Source: Entonaema liquescens
Taxonomy: Eukaryota; Ascomycota; Sordariomycetes; Xylariales; Xylariaceae
Length of the DNA stretch: 64,000 nt
Direction: 5' to 3'
Assembly: GCA_902805475.1 (NCBI GenBank)
Contig: CADCSX010000023.1
Location: 62,001-126,000 of the forward strand
Of the stretch, positions 25,156 through 37,880 are shown piece after piece. The notes beneath the pieces are model-generated. The model saw nothing but the letters and a program-made list of their open reading frames with translations, had not been told where the DNA came from and ran no database searches. Position 1 is the stretch's first letter. Each line of letters opens with the position of its first letter. The translations under genes and the position numbers were made by a program.

Positions 25156-25786
25156 TAAATCAGTGCAGCCACGCATAAGGTAATACCATACCTAATACGT
25201 AGGTAAGTAAGTAGTGCTCCACACAATCGAACAATTCTTTTACCAGGCCAGAGATTTTGAACCCTGACATTCCCAGGCTGGGAATCCCAGAATCCCAGAA
25301 TCCCAGCGCTCTCTGCCGGAATTACCTCAGTCCTCTCCACCGCCTGAAAGGCTGAGTCTCTTCGCGTCCACGTCCCTCACACGGTCGAAACGAACCTAAG
25401 CAGATAAATAATAGGATAATACATATTCCCCAGGTACGGCTGGTACGGTCGTCAAAGCACGAGGGAGGTTGGGTAAGGCAGGGTTTACGGTCAATGTGTA
25501 AACTCCATCCCCATGTGAAGCCGAATGATCTCTAGAAACAATCGATCTCGTATTTTTATTCATCTCGGGTCTTAAAAAGGAGATGCAGCAGTACGTTCAT
25601 CAAGTGTTACGCAAACCCTAGAGCTACCATAACTGCAGCGCCTTGACGCAATCGTGATATTCTAACCTTGATTGTGGACAGAGCATATGATTATGGTATA
25701 CTTACGGCATAATGAGAATATCTTTCAGATTCGTACATTAGATGGCTAGCGCAGCCAGCAGTGTAGTACCTATACATACCTTACGC

Positions 25787-25812
25787 TACATACATACATA
25801 CATACATACACA
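25787..25812. repeat. (TACA)n microsatellite
   Basis: Tetranucleotide run of about six units, with further TACATA copies downstream. Confidence 0.85.
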
Positions 25813-28800
25813 CATAGGTACATACATATTCCGACTTTTCCTTTCCTGGACTCTAACGGGGCCGGCTTCGATTCCTGGTGGCCACGCCGTACACGCTACA
25901 TAATTCCTAGTTGAGCAAGGACAGGGGTTCTCGACCTCCAGCGGATTACAACTCTTCTCGCGCCGTCGAATTGGGCTCAAAGCGCAGGCTTGGTGGTGGG
26001 ACCTATGGGGACGAGAACTACGGAAGCACAGTACATAAAGTGCCACGTGCTACCTGGTAAGCATGCATAATACAGAGAAACGCCAGGTAGCTATGTAGTA
26101 TTGATACTGTGTCTGTGTTCCGTCGTTCGGGGCTAGGATATATCAGTGAGATGGCAGGATTTGACTCAGGGAGAAAAAAAAAATTTTTGCGACTGTTGCA
26201 ATGAGACAAGCAGTAACACTTATCAACAGCGAAATCTTACGGAGTGTTTCTCGCACAACATATTTGCTTCTATGATATGTTAGGTCAGGTAGGAATTCAC
26301 CAACCACAGCGATAAGACGGGCAAAGCGTTGAGAAAATACCCTTCTCCCAAGCCTCCTGGTCTCGGATCAAATTCTTTCACAGGAAAAAAAAAAAAAAAA
26401 TACACATACCCTGGCGGCTACGTGAAGTCTGGACTCGGTAAGCTAACTTGCAGCACCCGGCCATGTTTCGTCGGGGAGAGAGAAGGCAATGGCCCGGACA
26501 GCTTAGGTCACATCGGCTGGCGGATCTATCGTCTTCAACTACCGAGGAGAGACGCGCTTGACTGTAATGGAAAGTCGCGTTGTTTTCCTATTTCCTAATC
26601 GCACCGTCGACGCGGTGAGATGGCATGACAAGTATCTTATGCAAGCACCAATGCGTCCGGATTTCCTCTTTCCTCGTAGACCGATCCGGCGCTGCCGTAC
26701 GGTTGGATAGGAAGACAGGATCAAAAGCTAGTTAGTTAGCAAGGCTCGGTAGCCCGTGATGCTATCGGGGATATAGATTGAGAAACAGACTTGGTGACCG
26801 CTCTCCGCCTTTTGACCGACGCCCAAAACTATGACACATGAGATGATGTACGCCCACGCCTACATACAGTATCTATAAGTATCGTACATAGTAGACGGCG
26901 TACTGTATTTTACTACGCTTTTATGTAACCGTAACTCAAGTCATAGACTTTTAATTAACTAACCTAAAAAAAAAGTATTTTTTTTTTCATCTCCCGTGCA
27001 ACACAAACACAAGACACAGACACAGACACAAAGTTACCTTTCTACAACCTACCTACGTACAGGTCGTCCTTGGTTTAGCTTTCAACCCTTGCCGCGAGCC
27101 CTTTTTACTCTGACCAATGCGTAGGGCCTCTAGACTTAACTATACACTTCACACTTCGGATTTACTCTATCTCAGTCAGGTCGCAAGTTGATCTTGTGGC
27201 TGTCCAGTCGCAGATGACTCTATCTCCAGCATATATCCTTGGACGCCCCGTCCCGCCAGCTGTCGATACCCTCCCGCTACGTCTGGATTAGATTGATCGC
27301 TGGTAAACTAGCAAGTCGAAGCGGAACGCTCTGCCACCGTGTGTTTGTGTAATAGTCTCTTGTATCCCAAGCTTCTGTGCCGCTCTGCTCCCTCGTCTTT
27401 CCTAGTAAGTAGTGCTACGATAACTACCTGCTCAGGTAATCGGTTGCTTGAGCTTGTTTTATGCTGTGCATCACCAGTGGGAGATCTCTAGATGTGCCAT
27501 GTAACTCATTATCTTTTTGATAGCATAGCTCAAAATCGTGCGTGGGGAAGTTTGACGTTTGTCGGAACTAGTATCAAGATTCGTACAGCGGCTCTGATCA
27601 GTCGCGCAATTGTCTCCCTCGTCACGGTCTATCAAATTAATTTGTCAAGCTCGCATTTTCGCTTGTGTCTTCATGTAGCCGGATTCTAAGCCCTGCAAAG
27701 CAGAGGGGCATCTCACCTTGTGGCAGGTAACGTAAGAGCCTGTCGTGCTCAATCTGGCGGAAAGTCTCTGAATCTTCCTGGCTCATCCGTATTGGTGGAA
27801 TCGAACTTCTACTCTTGCCAGACGTGCTACAAGTGGTGGCAGTCGCGATATTATCCGCTGATCATTGCTCTCGTCCACTGAGGATAAGCATCTTAGCTAC
27901 CTATATGGACACAATCTGCGAACCCGCGATCTACCTCACTTCCATGGCAGAAATTTCGTAGTGCATCGACTATGTAAGCTAACGGAATGGTTCACTACAC
28001 AGTATAGACTAACCACACCGGCAAGTTGATACGTCACTTCTATTACAATATAAGATCGGTCATTTTTTCAAGAACGACATCAGCAAAATCAACCTAGCTG
28101 CCGAGTTACGTAGTATCTAGATTAGGGGGCAACTATCCCGTTAGTTCCCTTAGTTCCTTAGTAGCAGAGAAGATCCCTAGTTTAGCAAGCGTGAGACGAC
28201 GGCAGCGATTTTCAAAATCCTTTCTTGTAAGCAGAAGCAAAAAGCAGAAGCAAATGGCAATGCCGACCAGTTAAGCTAGAGAGTACATAGTCGTACCTTG
28301 CATTAGTCTAGTTCAGATGTAGGGTCATGCCACACGCCTATTCGACGAGCGAAGATGTAGATATTTACACCCCGCCATTATTTTATACTTTCCCGAAGTC
28401 TTTATTGCCGTGCTCCTTGAGATAGATCTTAATAGTAGCGTTTATCGAAAGCTCACAGAGTACAGTATCTAAATACCCTAGTATGATGAAAGACCTCGGC
28501 GAAACATGGACCATGTTACTTGCGTTTCTATAAAGGAGAAAAAAATTTTCCCTGTTCTCCTCCGAGATTCTTGTGGGGCCAGCTCTAATTCATCACCCAG
28601 TCAAAGCTTTGATGATACCATCATTCTAGACCCAAACTAAACTGCGGACCCTATAACCGCGGACCAGACAGCGCAGTCGGCTTTTATGGACAGCCAGGTT
28701 GTCCCGGACGCTAGTAACACTCTAGAAGGTATCTCCTGAATATTTCTCCTGGATGTTGGATAAGTCTACTGACAACATTTTACCCCTTTGTCTTTTTGGT

Positions 28801-31800
28801 CTAGCTTATAAAAAAGGGTTATGGTCGATGTAAGGCTTACATCACCTATGACGGGTGTGATGAGACTTTTTTTTTTTTAATAATAATAATAAGAAGAAGA
28901 ATAAGCATTTGACAACTCTCTTATAGCTCCAGATGTTTTATTAATACTTTATTAATTTTTTATTGATTTTAAGTTGAGACACATCTGAAGATACGCGGTC
29001 CACGTAAGCCCTATATCCGAGTTGTTCCTAATTCTACCTAGATAGACGTGTATACTCTCCAGATCTACGCTTACGTCCATTCGCTCGTCATAATAGTATA
29101 CTGCTAAGCAAACATGCATTTATACCCGGTGCTGTGGGTTTGCAGAGACCAGAACCGCGGTTGAAAGCTACCCATCCCCTCCTTCATCTTGATCCCGAGC
29201 CAGTGCACTGGTACTGGATAATTATGACGTTGCCCACCCCACGACATAATCGCTCCAATGCAAGGAGTTCAAATGTCCTGCGATGCTAACATTATCAGTG
29301 GTCCCTTAGATACAGTTGTGTCATCTCATACGACGAACGAGTGACCCCCTTATTTATCTCAGTACTTGAATTTTGATTCGTCGCATCTGACGGAAGAAGC
29401 CTCGGGTCAGAAGCAAACCTCACGGTGAACTTGATCATAATCACAAGAGTTGTAATTGGTTCGTAGCCTTTGATACATTCCCGCAGCGCCGTAAAGCTCG
29501 ACCCGCACGTAGAAAGCGAGACTCTATATCGCTGCGTTTCTCCGTTCGGAGTCACGTCAGCGGCGTTTTTATGACCAATCACCCTTTCCAAGATATACGT
29601 TAGACTTAATCGTAATATCTACTGCTGACAGTCTAGTCGGGTAGATGCGCACTTCTCCGGATCTCGAAGAACCTACTGGTCAGAAAAGCGCGTGGCTGAG
29701 CGATTACTCCTATACCTAGGCTTCCTGGAAGAGCGGGAATCCTCCCGAGGTTCGAGGGTGTTACCCGAGAAGAAGTATTATTATGCCTACCATTTCGGTC
29801 TTTAATTTTTGCGAAGGAATAATGAGCAAGCACAAAATCCACTTCGTCGAGAAGCACCACGTGAAATTCAGGGATAACAGTGGCTCCTCTCGACCGATCC
29901 TCTTGTACGGACACAACGTGTACACAGGTATGGATATAATATACATACAGAGGTACACACGTGAAATGCTAGCTGATCCTTCAGCCAAATCCCAGAGAGG
30001 GTTTCCCAGGCCCGTGGGTTGACTCGAAGATCAACGCGATGCGTACATGAACCTAAGAAAAGCAAAGTCCGTGCGATGGTGGTGTAGCACGACGCACCAT
30101 CTCGACGGGTGTCGTGCTGACGTTAGATATCTATCATGCTAACACAATGAGGGGATAAGATTCCCTCTGTCATCTCTACTCTATTTTGGTCGACCCTAAA
30201 CTATGTACGTAGCTCTCAACTTCCGGCTGTAGGTGAATGGCTGTAGCCTGTCCTCCACGCCACCGAGCATGTTCTCCAATACATCAGGTACCTATACGTT
30301 CATCCGAGCAGCTTTCGGACCAACTCCAGAAGTCTTCTGAATTTTAGCTGTATAATTCAACTCCAGCCAAGGCCAAAGGAAAAGAACTCTCTTGTTCCTT
30401 TACGGCTCATAGACCAGACTAATGCAAGGGACGATGTTACCATACGAGAGCGTGAGGTGGCTCTAGACCAGGGCTTTCGTTTGTGTGGCAGCTCCCAATT
30501 CGCTTTATTATTTTCAGTGCTTGTTTAGCTCCTCCGAATTATTATCTCTTCCGTCTACTCAGAGCTCGAGGTAGCAATGATGTAGGTAAATCTATTTCGT
30601 GCCCAGCAGCTACGGTTGGTGATTTAAATTATGAACTGTGGTTAGCTACTCCGCTACGCTCGTATGGCAACGATCCTATTGGAATTCCGGTAGATGTCTC
30701 TCGTACCTGCACATAATACACTCTTCTCTTGTGTGATATCTTTCCCATCTATTTTCCTTTTCCTATTGGCTAACCCCGACTCCCGTCACGGCCGGTGTGG
30801 GATGGACGGGCGGGAATGCGAAGGAACCCCTCCCCCCAGATGCTTGGTTCAGCTGCAAGGTACCAAAACCAAATCACATCGGGCTGACGAGAGACGGCGC
30901 GAAGTTTTGCCCTATTTGGGAAGAGAAAAGTTTTTCTCTCTTCTCACTTCCTAGAACAGAGGCTTGAGACAAATCCCCACGCGATTCTAGAAACTCAACA
31001 AATATAATTAATCAGAAACGCTCCGCCTTCTTCTGCTGAGACGCCTGCTGAGTTCCGCCAACTGAAAGCTATCCTTTAGTCACGTAGCTGCTTGCTGGCG
31101 AGAGATTTCTCGACCAAGTCGCATCTCGGCGGCCTGCCGCCGGATCTAGAATCAATAAAATAAAATTCCGCAGCCTATCCTAGGCCGTGTCAGCCTTTAG
31201 GCGATCAGTGTTGGACGGCCGGGACGGGTGACGCCATTCGCTAATTCCACCGCGTGGGGGAGCGCGACCGCAGTCTTCATAAGAGCTCTTCTTCAGTGGC
31301 TGAATAATGTACAAGTTAGAAGATAACTAGACACTTGGCAATGCCCGAGGCGCTTTTTATTGCTCGTAAAGCCGTCAGACGATGCCAATGTCATGAGATT
31401 TGCAAGAATCGTTGAGCTACTGGAGAGTTATCATTGAGTAATAAGAGTTCAAACTGGGGTGTTGGAACTGTATCGATCCAACCGTACATTTTATCTCTTG
31501 ATGTGACAACGCATTCAACAGTCCTTCTGTCCAGCTTAGCGGGAATGCCCAGCGAGGTCTTTTTCTTTTCTTTTTTTTTCCCTTTTTTTTTTTTATTCCT
31601 TGTGCTCATCTTCCTTGATCCTCTTCCCAATACTATTCAAAGTCCGAGAGTATAATCAATAAGCAACTGGTCTTAGAGGAGCAAACACGTTCTAGTGAGG
31701 CGGTGAATGCGACCCTCTTTGACAGCTCCTACGTGTCGATCAAGATGTGGCACAACAGTAATTAATCAATATATGCAGGTACGGACGAAGTCCTAGATAC

Positions 31801-34529
31801 CGGAGGTGAATTTTCCGGGACTGCATCTTTTGGCGGCGTTGCATTCTCTTGTCTCTGACTGCTGTTCTAGTTTTGATAGCCCGGCGGCTGAGATGCCGCC
31901 CCTTGATTCGTTGAAGTTTGAGGGGTACGGGTATTCTTGACGCCCAAGATAATCGTCCAACAGGATTAGCATATATTAGACAATCGGATGTTACGGCAGT
32001 TAAGTCAGCGTGGTGTGGTACGGCCTGGAGTCTTGTATGTCGTCGCTCAAGTATTCCTAGGGCTACATTGACGGGCACTTACGAATCGGCTCTTTGATGA
32101 AGCTGTACATTATCACCTTCAAGCCCAGGATATATCAGCAAGGCTTACTAGACGTGGAGCACATAATAACTCCGATACACACATCGATATCTAGGTAATG
32201 ATCTAGTTGGTGGAAGAAGCTCTAGGAGATGGTATTACGCTGCTACGTCTATAAGTCACTGGGATGCCATGCCAGATTATATAGATACCTACAATAAAAA
32301 CGTCCAATGGTCATTTTTACACCAAAACCTACCAACTTCAAATAGCCACAACTTCGAATAATTCTATTGCAACGATGGTTGAAGCTTTGCAAGCACTTAA
32401 ATAATTGACTAAATAGTACTTCTATCAGTTCGCATTGTTTTTTACATTTCCTTATAGGTATAAGGTTAGTGTCAAGGTTGTAGTACGACAAGAATACACC
32501 CCTTTTGTATGGGAAAAGGCAAAATCACCTTTTTAACGTATAAATGGATAAATCTGCAGATATCTTCACTAATTGAATTTTAACAATTATTACAATAGTC
32601 AATCTAGTTCAACTAATCAGTTCCGTATCTACTTCCCCTTTTTGTATTTTTTTCTTTACATGTGAATATATGTTATAAACTTCAAGTAAAGTTATAATGG
32701 TACTTTAACAACGTTGCATTGACACTCGTCTTTTCTCTCTCTATTTCGACCGTTTAAAGTCCGAAAAACTATCATAGGCATTTTAAATTGAGTAAAGTAC
32801 ACTGTACCGCTTTTATTAGAGTTTTGTGGTTTTATTTCGGAAAGGTATGGCTGAGTGAAGTGAATATTAAAAGGTGGGAAATTACCTTTGGACGCAATTC
32901 TTTTCCACCCACTGTAGATACGCAAGATACTATTCGCAAGTTACGAGGATTCCCGCTAATAGAAAGCAATAGAAAGGCGTATGCCTAACTTGTGGCTATA
33001 AAAAACGTTAGGTAGGTTAGTTGTAGCTAGCGAGAATCCCATCAAGAATGCCATGAAAAGAATGACCAAGGTTATGTATCTAAGGATTCCCTCGAACTTT
33101 AGCCAACCATCAATCAAACGAACGAATATTAGTATACTGTACTTGACTGTACTTTTCCTCTGTATATAATTAACGGCGCACGATGTTCGATTAACTCCGT
33201 AACTGCGCCTCTGGACTTGAGGCGGCATCCCAGACTTGCTGTACACATCTTAACCCGGTCTCGAGCGCACCTCGGATCCAGCCGTGGGTGAAGCCAGCTT
33301 GCTCGCCAGCAAAGAATACTTTTTACCCCAGTCCGAATCTATCATGGTGTCCAAGAAATTAGTCTTCTGCGTGGGACCGAAATAGCAAAAGCACTGCCCC
33401 CAGCGAGCTCGTCGGCAGGGAATACCTGCGATGCTCCCACCTCGAGATAGTCTAGGGAATTTGCTTCGGGAAGATGGTGTCAAGGTTCGCAGCGGCAACT
33501 TGAATTCGGCGCTCAGGCGATAATGCTCCGAGTACTGTCGCATCTTGCTCGAAGGTGTATGCAGCCATGACGACGCCGCGCTTCGAGTGGTCGAACTGCT
33601 GGTTTCCATCCGATTTCGGGAACATAGTATAGCGGATTGGTAAGTCGCTCACGACGCCGCCATCGAAACCCTGTCCAGACTTCTGGAAGACGTCCTCCCA
33701 CCAGCGACGCTTATACTGGAGTAGGACCTTTGTTACTTCTACGTAGCGTACTTCTCGGGTTGCCATCTCCCGTTTCGGCGCGAAGGGTTTAGACTTGGAA
33801 ATTATGCGCTGAGAAGTATAGGGAATGGCGAGAATCAGATAGTCGGAGAGGATCTCCTTTTTGCGGCGGGTGGTTGACATTTCGTATGTGAATTTTACAC
33901 GGCTCTGTCATGGTATGCTCGGCGCACAAGGCTCCTCGGTGCCAATTCTAGTCACGCGCGCGCCAAAGATTATATCGTCTTTTAGTGAGTCTTGACGGTT
34001 ATTAGTATGGCGGTTACGAGTGGAATGAAAGGGACAAACCTCGATCCCTCTCAGAAGAGATAAAAGCGTTGGGAACAGCGTCCATTCCACTTTGGAGCTG
34101 CTTCATCTTGGCCTGGGTACCCTGCTTGTTACTGGATAAGAAGGCGTCCTTGAGAGATTCGATAAATCCGTTGTCGAACACCACATGTGCGTCTCCCAAG
34201 TTGTAAAGGTTGAGGGCATCTTCGCTCCAACCTGCCACGTCGGTGAGATAAGATCGCAGCGTATATTTATCGTAGTCAGCTGTGATCTTCTCGTAGGCTC
34301 GCTTGATTGCGTTCACATCGATATTCTCCTTACCGAGCTTCCTGGGGAAGGAATTCCACCATACGCATCCCAGAACTTCTTAACAACCTTGCCAATGGCC
34401 GCTGTAAACAGTTCGTCGCACGTGCTACCCTTCTCGGAGTCTTTGAGCCCGGGAAATAACTTCAGAAGGTCGGGATCTGACTTCTTCAGACGTCGGTCGA
34501 TGTCAGAGATGAGCCCGTGAGTGAGGTCA

Positions 34530-34690
34530 TACGTAGAGTGAATACAGGAAGCAGCAGCGTGGCTGCTGTGTGGTAGCAGATAGTAATGGTGATCTATTAA
34601 CGCTTAACCTCCTAACTAGTAGCGAGGGCGCGGAGCGCCCTTTATATATGATATGTACTGTAGATCTATCCCTAATTCTGACTAGCTATC
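34530..34690. mobile_element. Short insertion interrupting the oxidase gene
   Basis: About 150-160 bp separates GKTMMYKGEFD from LTHGLISDIDRRL, segments expected to be nearly adjacent in this family. It contains stops in the gene's frame and a perfect hairpin AGGGCGC-GGA-GCGCCCT at 34625-34641. No clean GT...AG pair keeps the frame, so an intron is less likely. Target duplication and exact ends are not clear. It could be a small non-autonomous element or the tail of a retroelement. Confidence 0.4.
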
Positions 34691-35029
34691 CTTAGACCCC
34701 TGACAGTCGAATTCTCCTTTATACATCATTGTTTTCCCGTAGCCTGAGATGTATATGAACTTGTTCCCCATCTCGAAATCGAGCAGTTGGCTGGAAAGCC
34801 CGAATCTTTTGATATACTCGTGAAGTAAAAAATCGCTGCCAGGAATCCTCATTACTCCTCCTTCACCGTGGAGTCCGGGGGCAAAGGTCGGCTCCTTGAA
34901 TGTCTTAACTCGACCCCCTACTCTGGAAGATGCTTCCAAGACAGTTACGTTGAAGCCGGCTTTCTTGAGCTCGTAGCCAGTGCAAAGACCAGAAACGCCT
35001 GCACCAACAATCGTGACCTAAAGGAATGA

Positions 35030-35225
35030 TCGTAAAATAAACAAAATGTTATACGGATAATAAAGCTAAAAATTATTAATTAAAATAATATTATAATTAA
35101 GAATTTATTAAATAATTAAAATAATTATTTTTATAATTAATATGTTAATAAAAAAAATTAAATATAAAATCTTTACAAACTTTAAAACTTTAGAAAATTA
35201 TTAATAAATTAAACCTACTTTTTAA
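35030..35225. repeat. AT-rich patch inside intron 1 of the oxidase pseudogene
   Basis: About 195 bp of almost pure A+T lie inside an intron of 263 bp, where other introns in this window are mostly 49-149 bp. Composition equals that of the large AT-rich blocks. The intron's own ends (GTATGT, TTTAG) are intact. Confidence 0.6.
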
Positions 35226-35571
35226 ACTTTAAATATCAGACCTTATTACACGAAACAAGTGTCGGGGGATATGTACATACTGTTGGGCTCCTTGTGATTT
35301 TCTGGCCCGAATTTTTACGTGGGCCTTTGTTTATGAGTTCGAGCAAGGTCGTTTTGAGCTGCTCATCTTCGCCTGGTAAGGGAGGATCGTCTTTTCCAAT
35401 TCCAGCTTTGACCTTGTTAAAGTCATCGACCGCAGAGGAACCCCCAGTCTCAGTGGTGGCAGATACAGCACGGGCAATGAAGTAGGACATCAGGGGTAGG
35501 GTGCTTTCCGAATAGATTTCCCCCTCTAGGACCGAAGGGATCGGTTGACTGTTGGAAGACTTGTAAGCCAT

Positions 35572-36455
35572 GGTAAATACCTCGTGTAAGTACCTAGGTA
35601 GTCTGCATAAACTTTGTGGTGAGTATGTCTACTCAGAAATAGAGAGCTCGGAGGTCATGTTTTATATGCGTTTCTTCTGACTTATCGGGTAGCCTCCATA
35701 CGACACGGTGCGTGCTAATCTGACGAAATTGGCTTGCGAAGGAATTGCTAGTAGGCGCTAACTACGAATTCATGTTTGTGATGATTCTTCTGTGGCCACA
35801 GTCTAGTCGATTCCATTTGTTTTCAGCTAGGATGCTTAGTACACGCGTGTCCATTGAGATAGATCTCCAAGTACGTGGCCGGATAGCTTGCAAGATTCTC
35901 GACGTGAGTGAGGTGTAAGATGCTTGCTTTTAGAGCTATGGCTTGCGGCACGTCTCACCTCTCTTATACCTGTCAAAGGTGTAAAGGAAATGCACTGTGC
36001 TACGCCGATGATGGTGTCGCGCCGAGCAAGAAGACTTTAAGCCGGCGCCGAATAAATGCCCAAAAAACAAGCTAGCCCTCATGCAAGGAGATAGAAGAAG
36101 CGTGCCAACACAGGATAAGACTTGTAGTCTCCAGTATCGTGATCAGTTACTTGCGTTTAGGAACGGGTTAAGATGAGATCAGGATGTAGCATGATAATCG
36201 CAGAGAGAACCATAGAAGATCTCATGATACGATTCGTTCCAAGCATCAAACATCCGTCGATCCTCCTATGCGGGTGACTGTGATTATAAGTGGTTGCCGA
36301 ACGAGGTTAGTGATTGATGTGCAAGCCATCTATGTTGTAAAAGTTGAATCAGTTGAAGACTCTCGACCGCATTTTCGAATTTGGTTCGCCGACCAAGCTT
36401 TGGAACCTTATATATAAGAATAATTTATCAAGACTTTTATTAATTACTTAGTTAA
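35572..36455. other. Intergenic spacer between the oxidase pseudogene and the TIR element
   Basis: 5' flank of the oxidase locus, of normal composition until about 36415, where AT content rises. No gene seen. Confidence 0.5.
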
Positions 36456-36701
36456 TAGAAAAAATTAATTGCCGGATTTTGGTATTTTAACTTTTTTTTT
36501 ATATATAATTTAATGTATTAAAAATTATTTTAAATTTATAAATATAATTAAAATATAATATATTTATTTTATTTTTAAAAAATATTAATTTTTAAATTAT
36601 TTAAAAAAATTAAATAAATAATATTATTTATAAATTATTTTATTAAATATATTTTATTATAATAATTATATAAATATAATTTTTTTAATTAAAATTATTA
36701 A

Positions 36702-36820
36702 ATTAATAATCACGTGGTTATTACGTAATTAATATAATTATTATTATAATATTAAAAATTATCGTTATTTTATTAATTTATTTATATTATATATAATATT
36801 TTTACTTTTATTTATTTAAT
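36702..36820. repeat. Dispersed AT-rich repeat B, copy 3
   Basis: TTAATAATCACGTGGTTATT, then ACGTAATTAATATAATTATT and TATATTATATATAATATTTT, in the same order as the copies at 14.6 and 15.9 kb but lacking about 35 bp in the middle. Confidence 0.6.
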
Positions 36821-36941
36821 AAAAACGTAATTATTTATAAATTAATTTTTAAAAATTTAATAATATTTTTTTTTAAATTATAATATTATTTTATAAAAAT
36901 TTAAATAATTTTATTTATAAATTAATTTTAATAAATATTAT

Positions 36942-37070
36942 TAAAAATATAATTACGTAACGTAATTATATAATTAAATTTAAATTTTATTTTATAATAA
37001 AATATATAAATATTTTTTATATATTTGTAATTTTTTTTTAATTTAATTATTAAAAATATAATAATTATTA
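36942..37070. repeat. Dispersed AT-rich repeat A, copy 2
   Basis: Nearly identical to 14384-14510. Copies differ at CpG sites (TTCGTAATTTTATTTT against TTTGTAATTTTTTTTT). Confidence 0.65.
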
Positions 37071-37269
37071 TTATATTTTTTAAAAAATTTAAATATAAAA
37101 ATTTAATAATTAAATTTTATTCGTAAATATAAATAATTTAAAAAGAATTTATAATAAAAAACGCGCGAAATGCGATCGTTTTAAATATTTAAATAAATAA
37201 AATATTATATTAATTAAAACGTATAATTTTAATTAATATAATTTATACGTTATATTATAAATTTAATAA

Positions 37270-37270
37270 T

Positions 37271-37364
<94 letters not shown>
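37270..37364. repeat. (TAA)n microsatellite
   Basis: Perfect run of about 31 trinucleotides inside the TIR element. It is the reverse complement type of the (TTA)n tract at 11.8-12.0 kb. Confidence 0.95.
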
Positions 37365-37365
<1 letters not shown>

Positions 37366-37531
37366 TATTTTAATAAAATAATTTATGTGAAAAAATTAAT
37401 ATAATAATTTAAAATATATTAAAAATCGTAAACGATTTAAATTAAAAAATTTTTATATATAAAAATTTAATTTATATAATTTAAAAATCAATGTTACGTA
37501 ACGATTTTATTTAAAATTAATATATATTTAA

Positions 37532-37838
37532 CACGTGATAAATCACGTGAATTATATTTTTTTATAAATTACGTAATAATACGTATTTATCACGTGATAA
37601 TAATAAAATCATGTGATTATTTATTCGCGATTAAAATTTTAAATTATTATATAAATAAAATTCATTTATCACGTAATTTTAAAAAATAAATAATAAATAA
37701 TTAATTTAATAATAAAATATATATTTTAATTCGTAAATTATTATATAATATTATTTTATAATAAAAATAAATAAAATACGTATTTAACACGTAATATAAT
37801 TAATTAATTTATTTAATAAAATATATATTTAACACGTG
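37532..37838. promoter_or_regulatory. Cluster of CACGTG palindromes
   Basis: CACGTG occurs at 37532, 37544, 37591 and 37833, often as TCACGTGA or ACACGTGAT, with further copies at 36711 and, in the other block, 14653. Related CACGTA occurs at about 37656 and 37789. CACGTG is the core site of bHLH proteins of the Cbf1 type. Binding is not shown by the sequence; the motif may simply be a RIP-resistant residue of the ancestral repeat. Confidence 0.35.
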
Positions 37839-37880
37839 ATATAATTAATTAATTTATTTAATAAAATACGTATTTTATTA
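37771..37880. repeat. 45-bp tandem repeat carrying ACACGTG
   Basis: Units start at 37771, 37816 and 37861, each ATAAAATA(CG/TA)TATTT; the first two continue AACACGT(A/G)ATATAATTAA. A related partial unit precedes them near 37517. Confidence 0.75.

Larger units (their letters stand above)
23732..33190. other. 9.5-kb gene-poor region with minisatellites
   Basis: I can support no gene here. Small open frames exist on both strands but none has a domain, a plausible intron structure or coding-like composition. Short tandem repeats are frequent and listed separately. About 32.3-33.0 kb is moderately AT-rich. I looked for tRNA A and B boxes by eye and found none. The region may contain short exons that I cannot recognise. 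Confidence 0.5.
33191..35571 (-). pseudogene. Broken L-amino-acid oxidase / flavin amine oxidase gene
   Basis: Start ATG at 35569-35571. Exon 1 joins across intron 35018-35280 to VTIVGAGVSGLCTGYELKKA, the FAD-binding Rossmann motif, followed by VLEASSRVGGRVKTF. Further homologous stretches are MGNKFIYISGYGKTM, LLKLFPGLKDSEKG, YDKYTLRSYLTDVAGWSEDA, DNGFIESLKDAF, DDIIFGARVTRIGTEEPC, EVTKVLLQYKRRWWED and, at the end, FFAGEQAGFTHGWIRGALET, stopping at 33191-33193. A 49-bp intron at 33991-34039 is normal. Lesions: a stop-filled insertion about 34530-34690; a frameshift near 34356; an in-frame TGA at 33908-33910; and one-base losses near 33468 (GGG), 33387 (AAAA) and 33320. The family deaminates L-amino acids to keto acids with peroxide release. 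With six lesions it should make no active enzyme, even allowing for some assembly indels. Confidence 0.85.

Noticed and set aside
25855..25900. tRNA-like B box (GGCTTCGATTCC)
   Set aside because: No matching A box, acceptor stem or anticodon arm could be folded around it.
29295..29591. 98-codon minus-strand frame
   Set aside because: Slightly protein-like but no recognisable family; single short frame in a gene-poor region.
31391..31655. Lys-rich and Phe-rich frames on opposite strands
   Set aside because: Both arise from T-rich/A-rich runs at 31560-31595.
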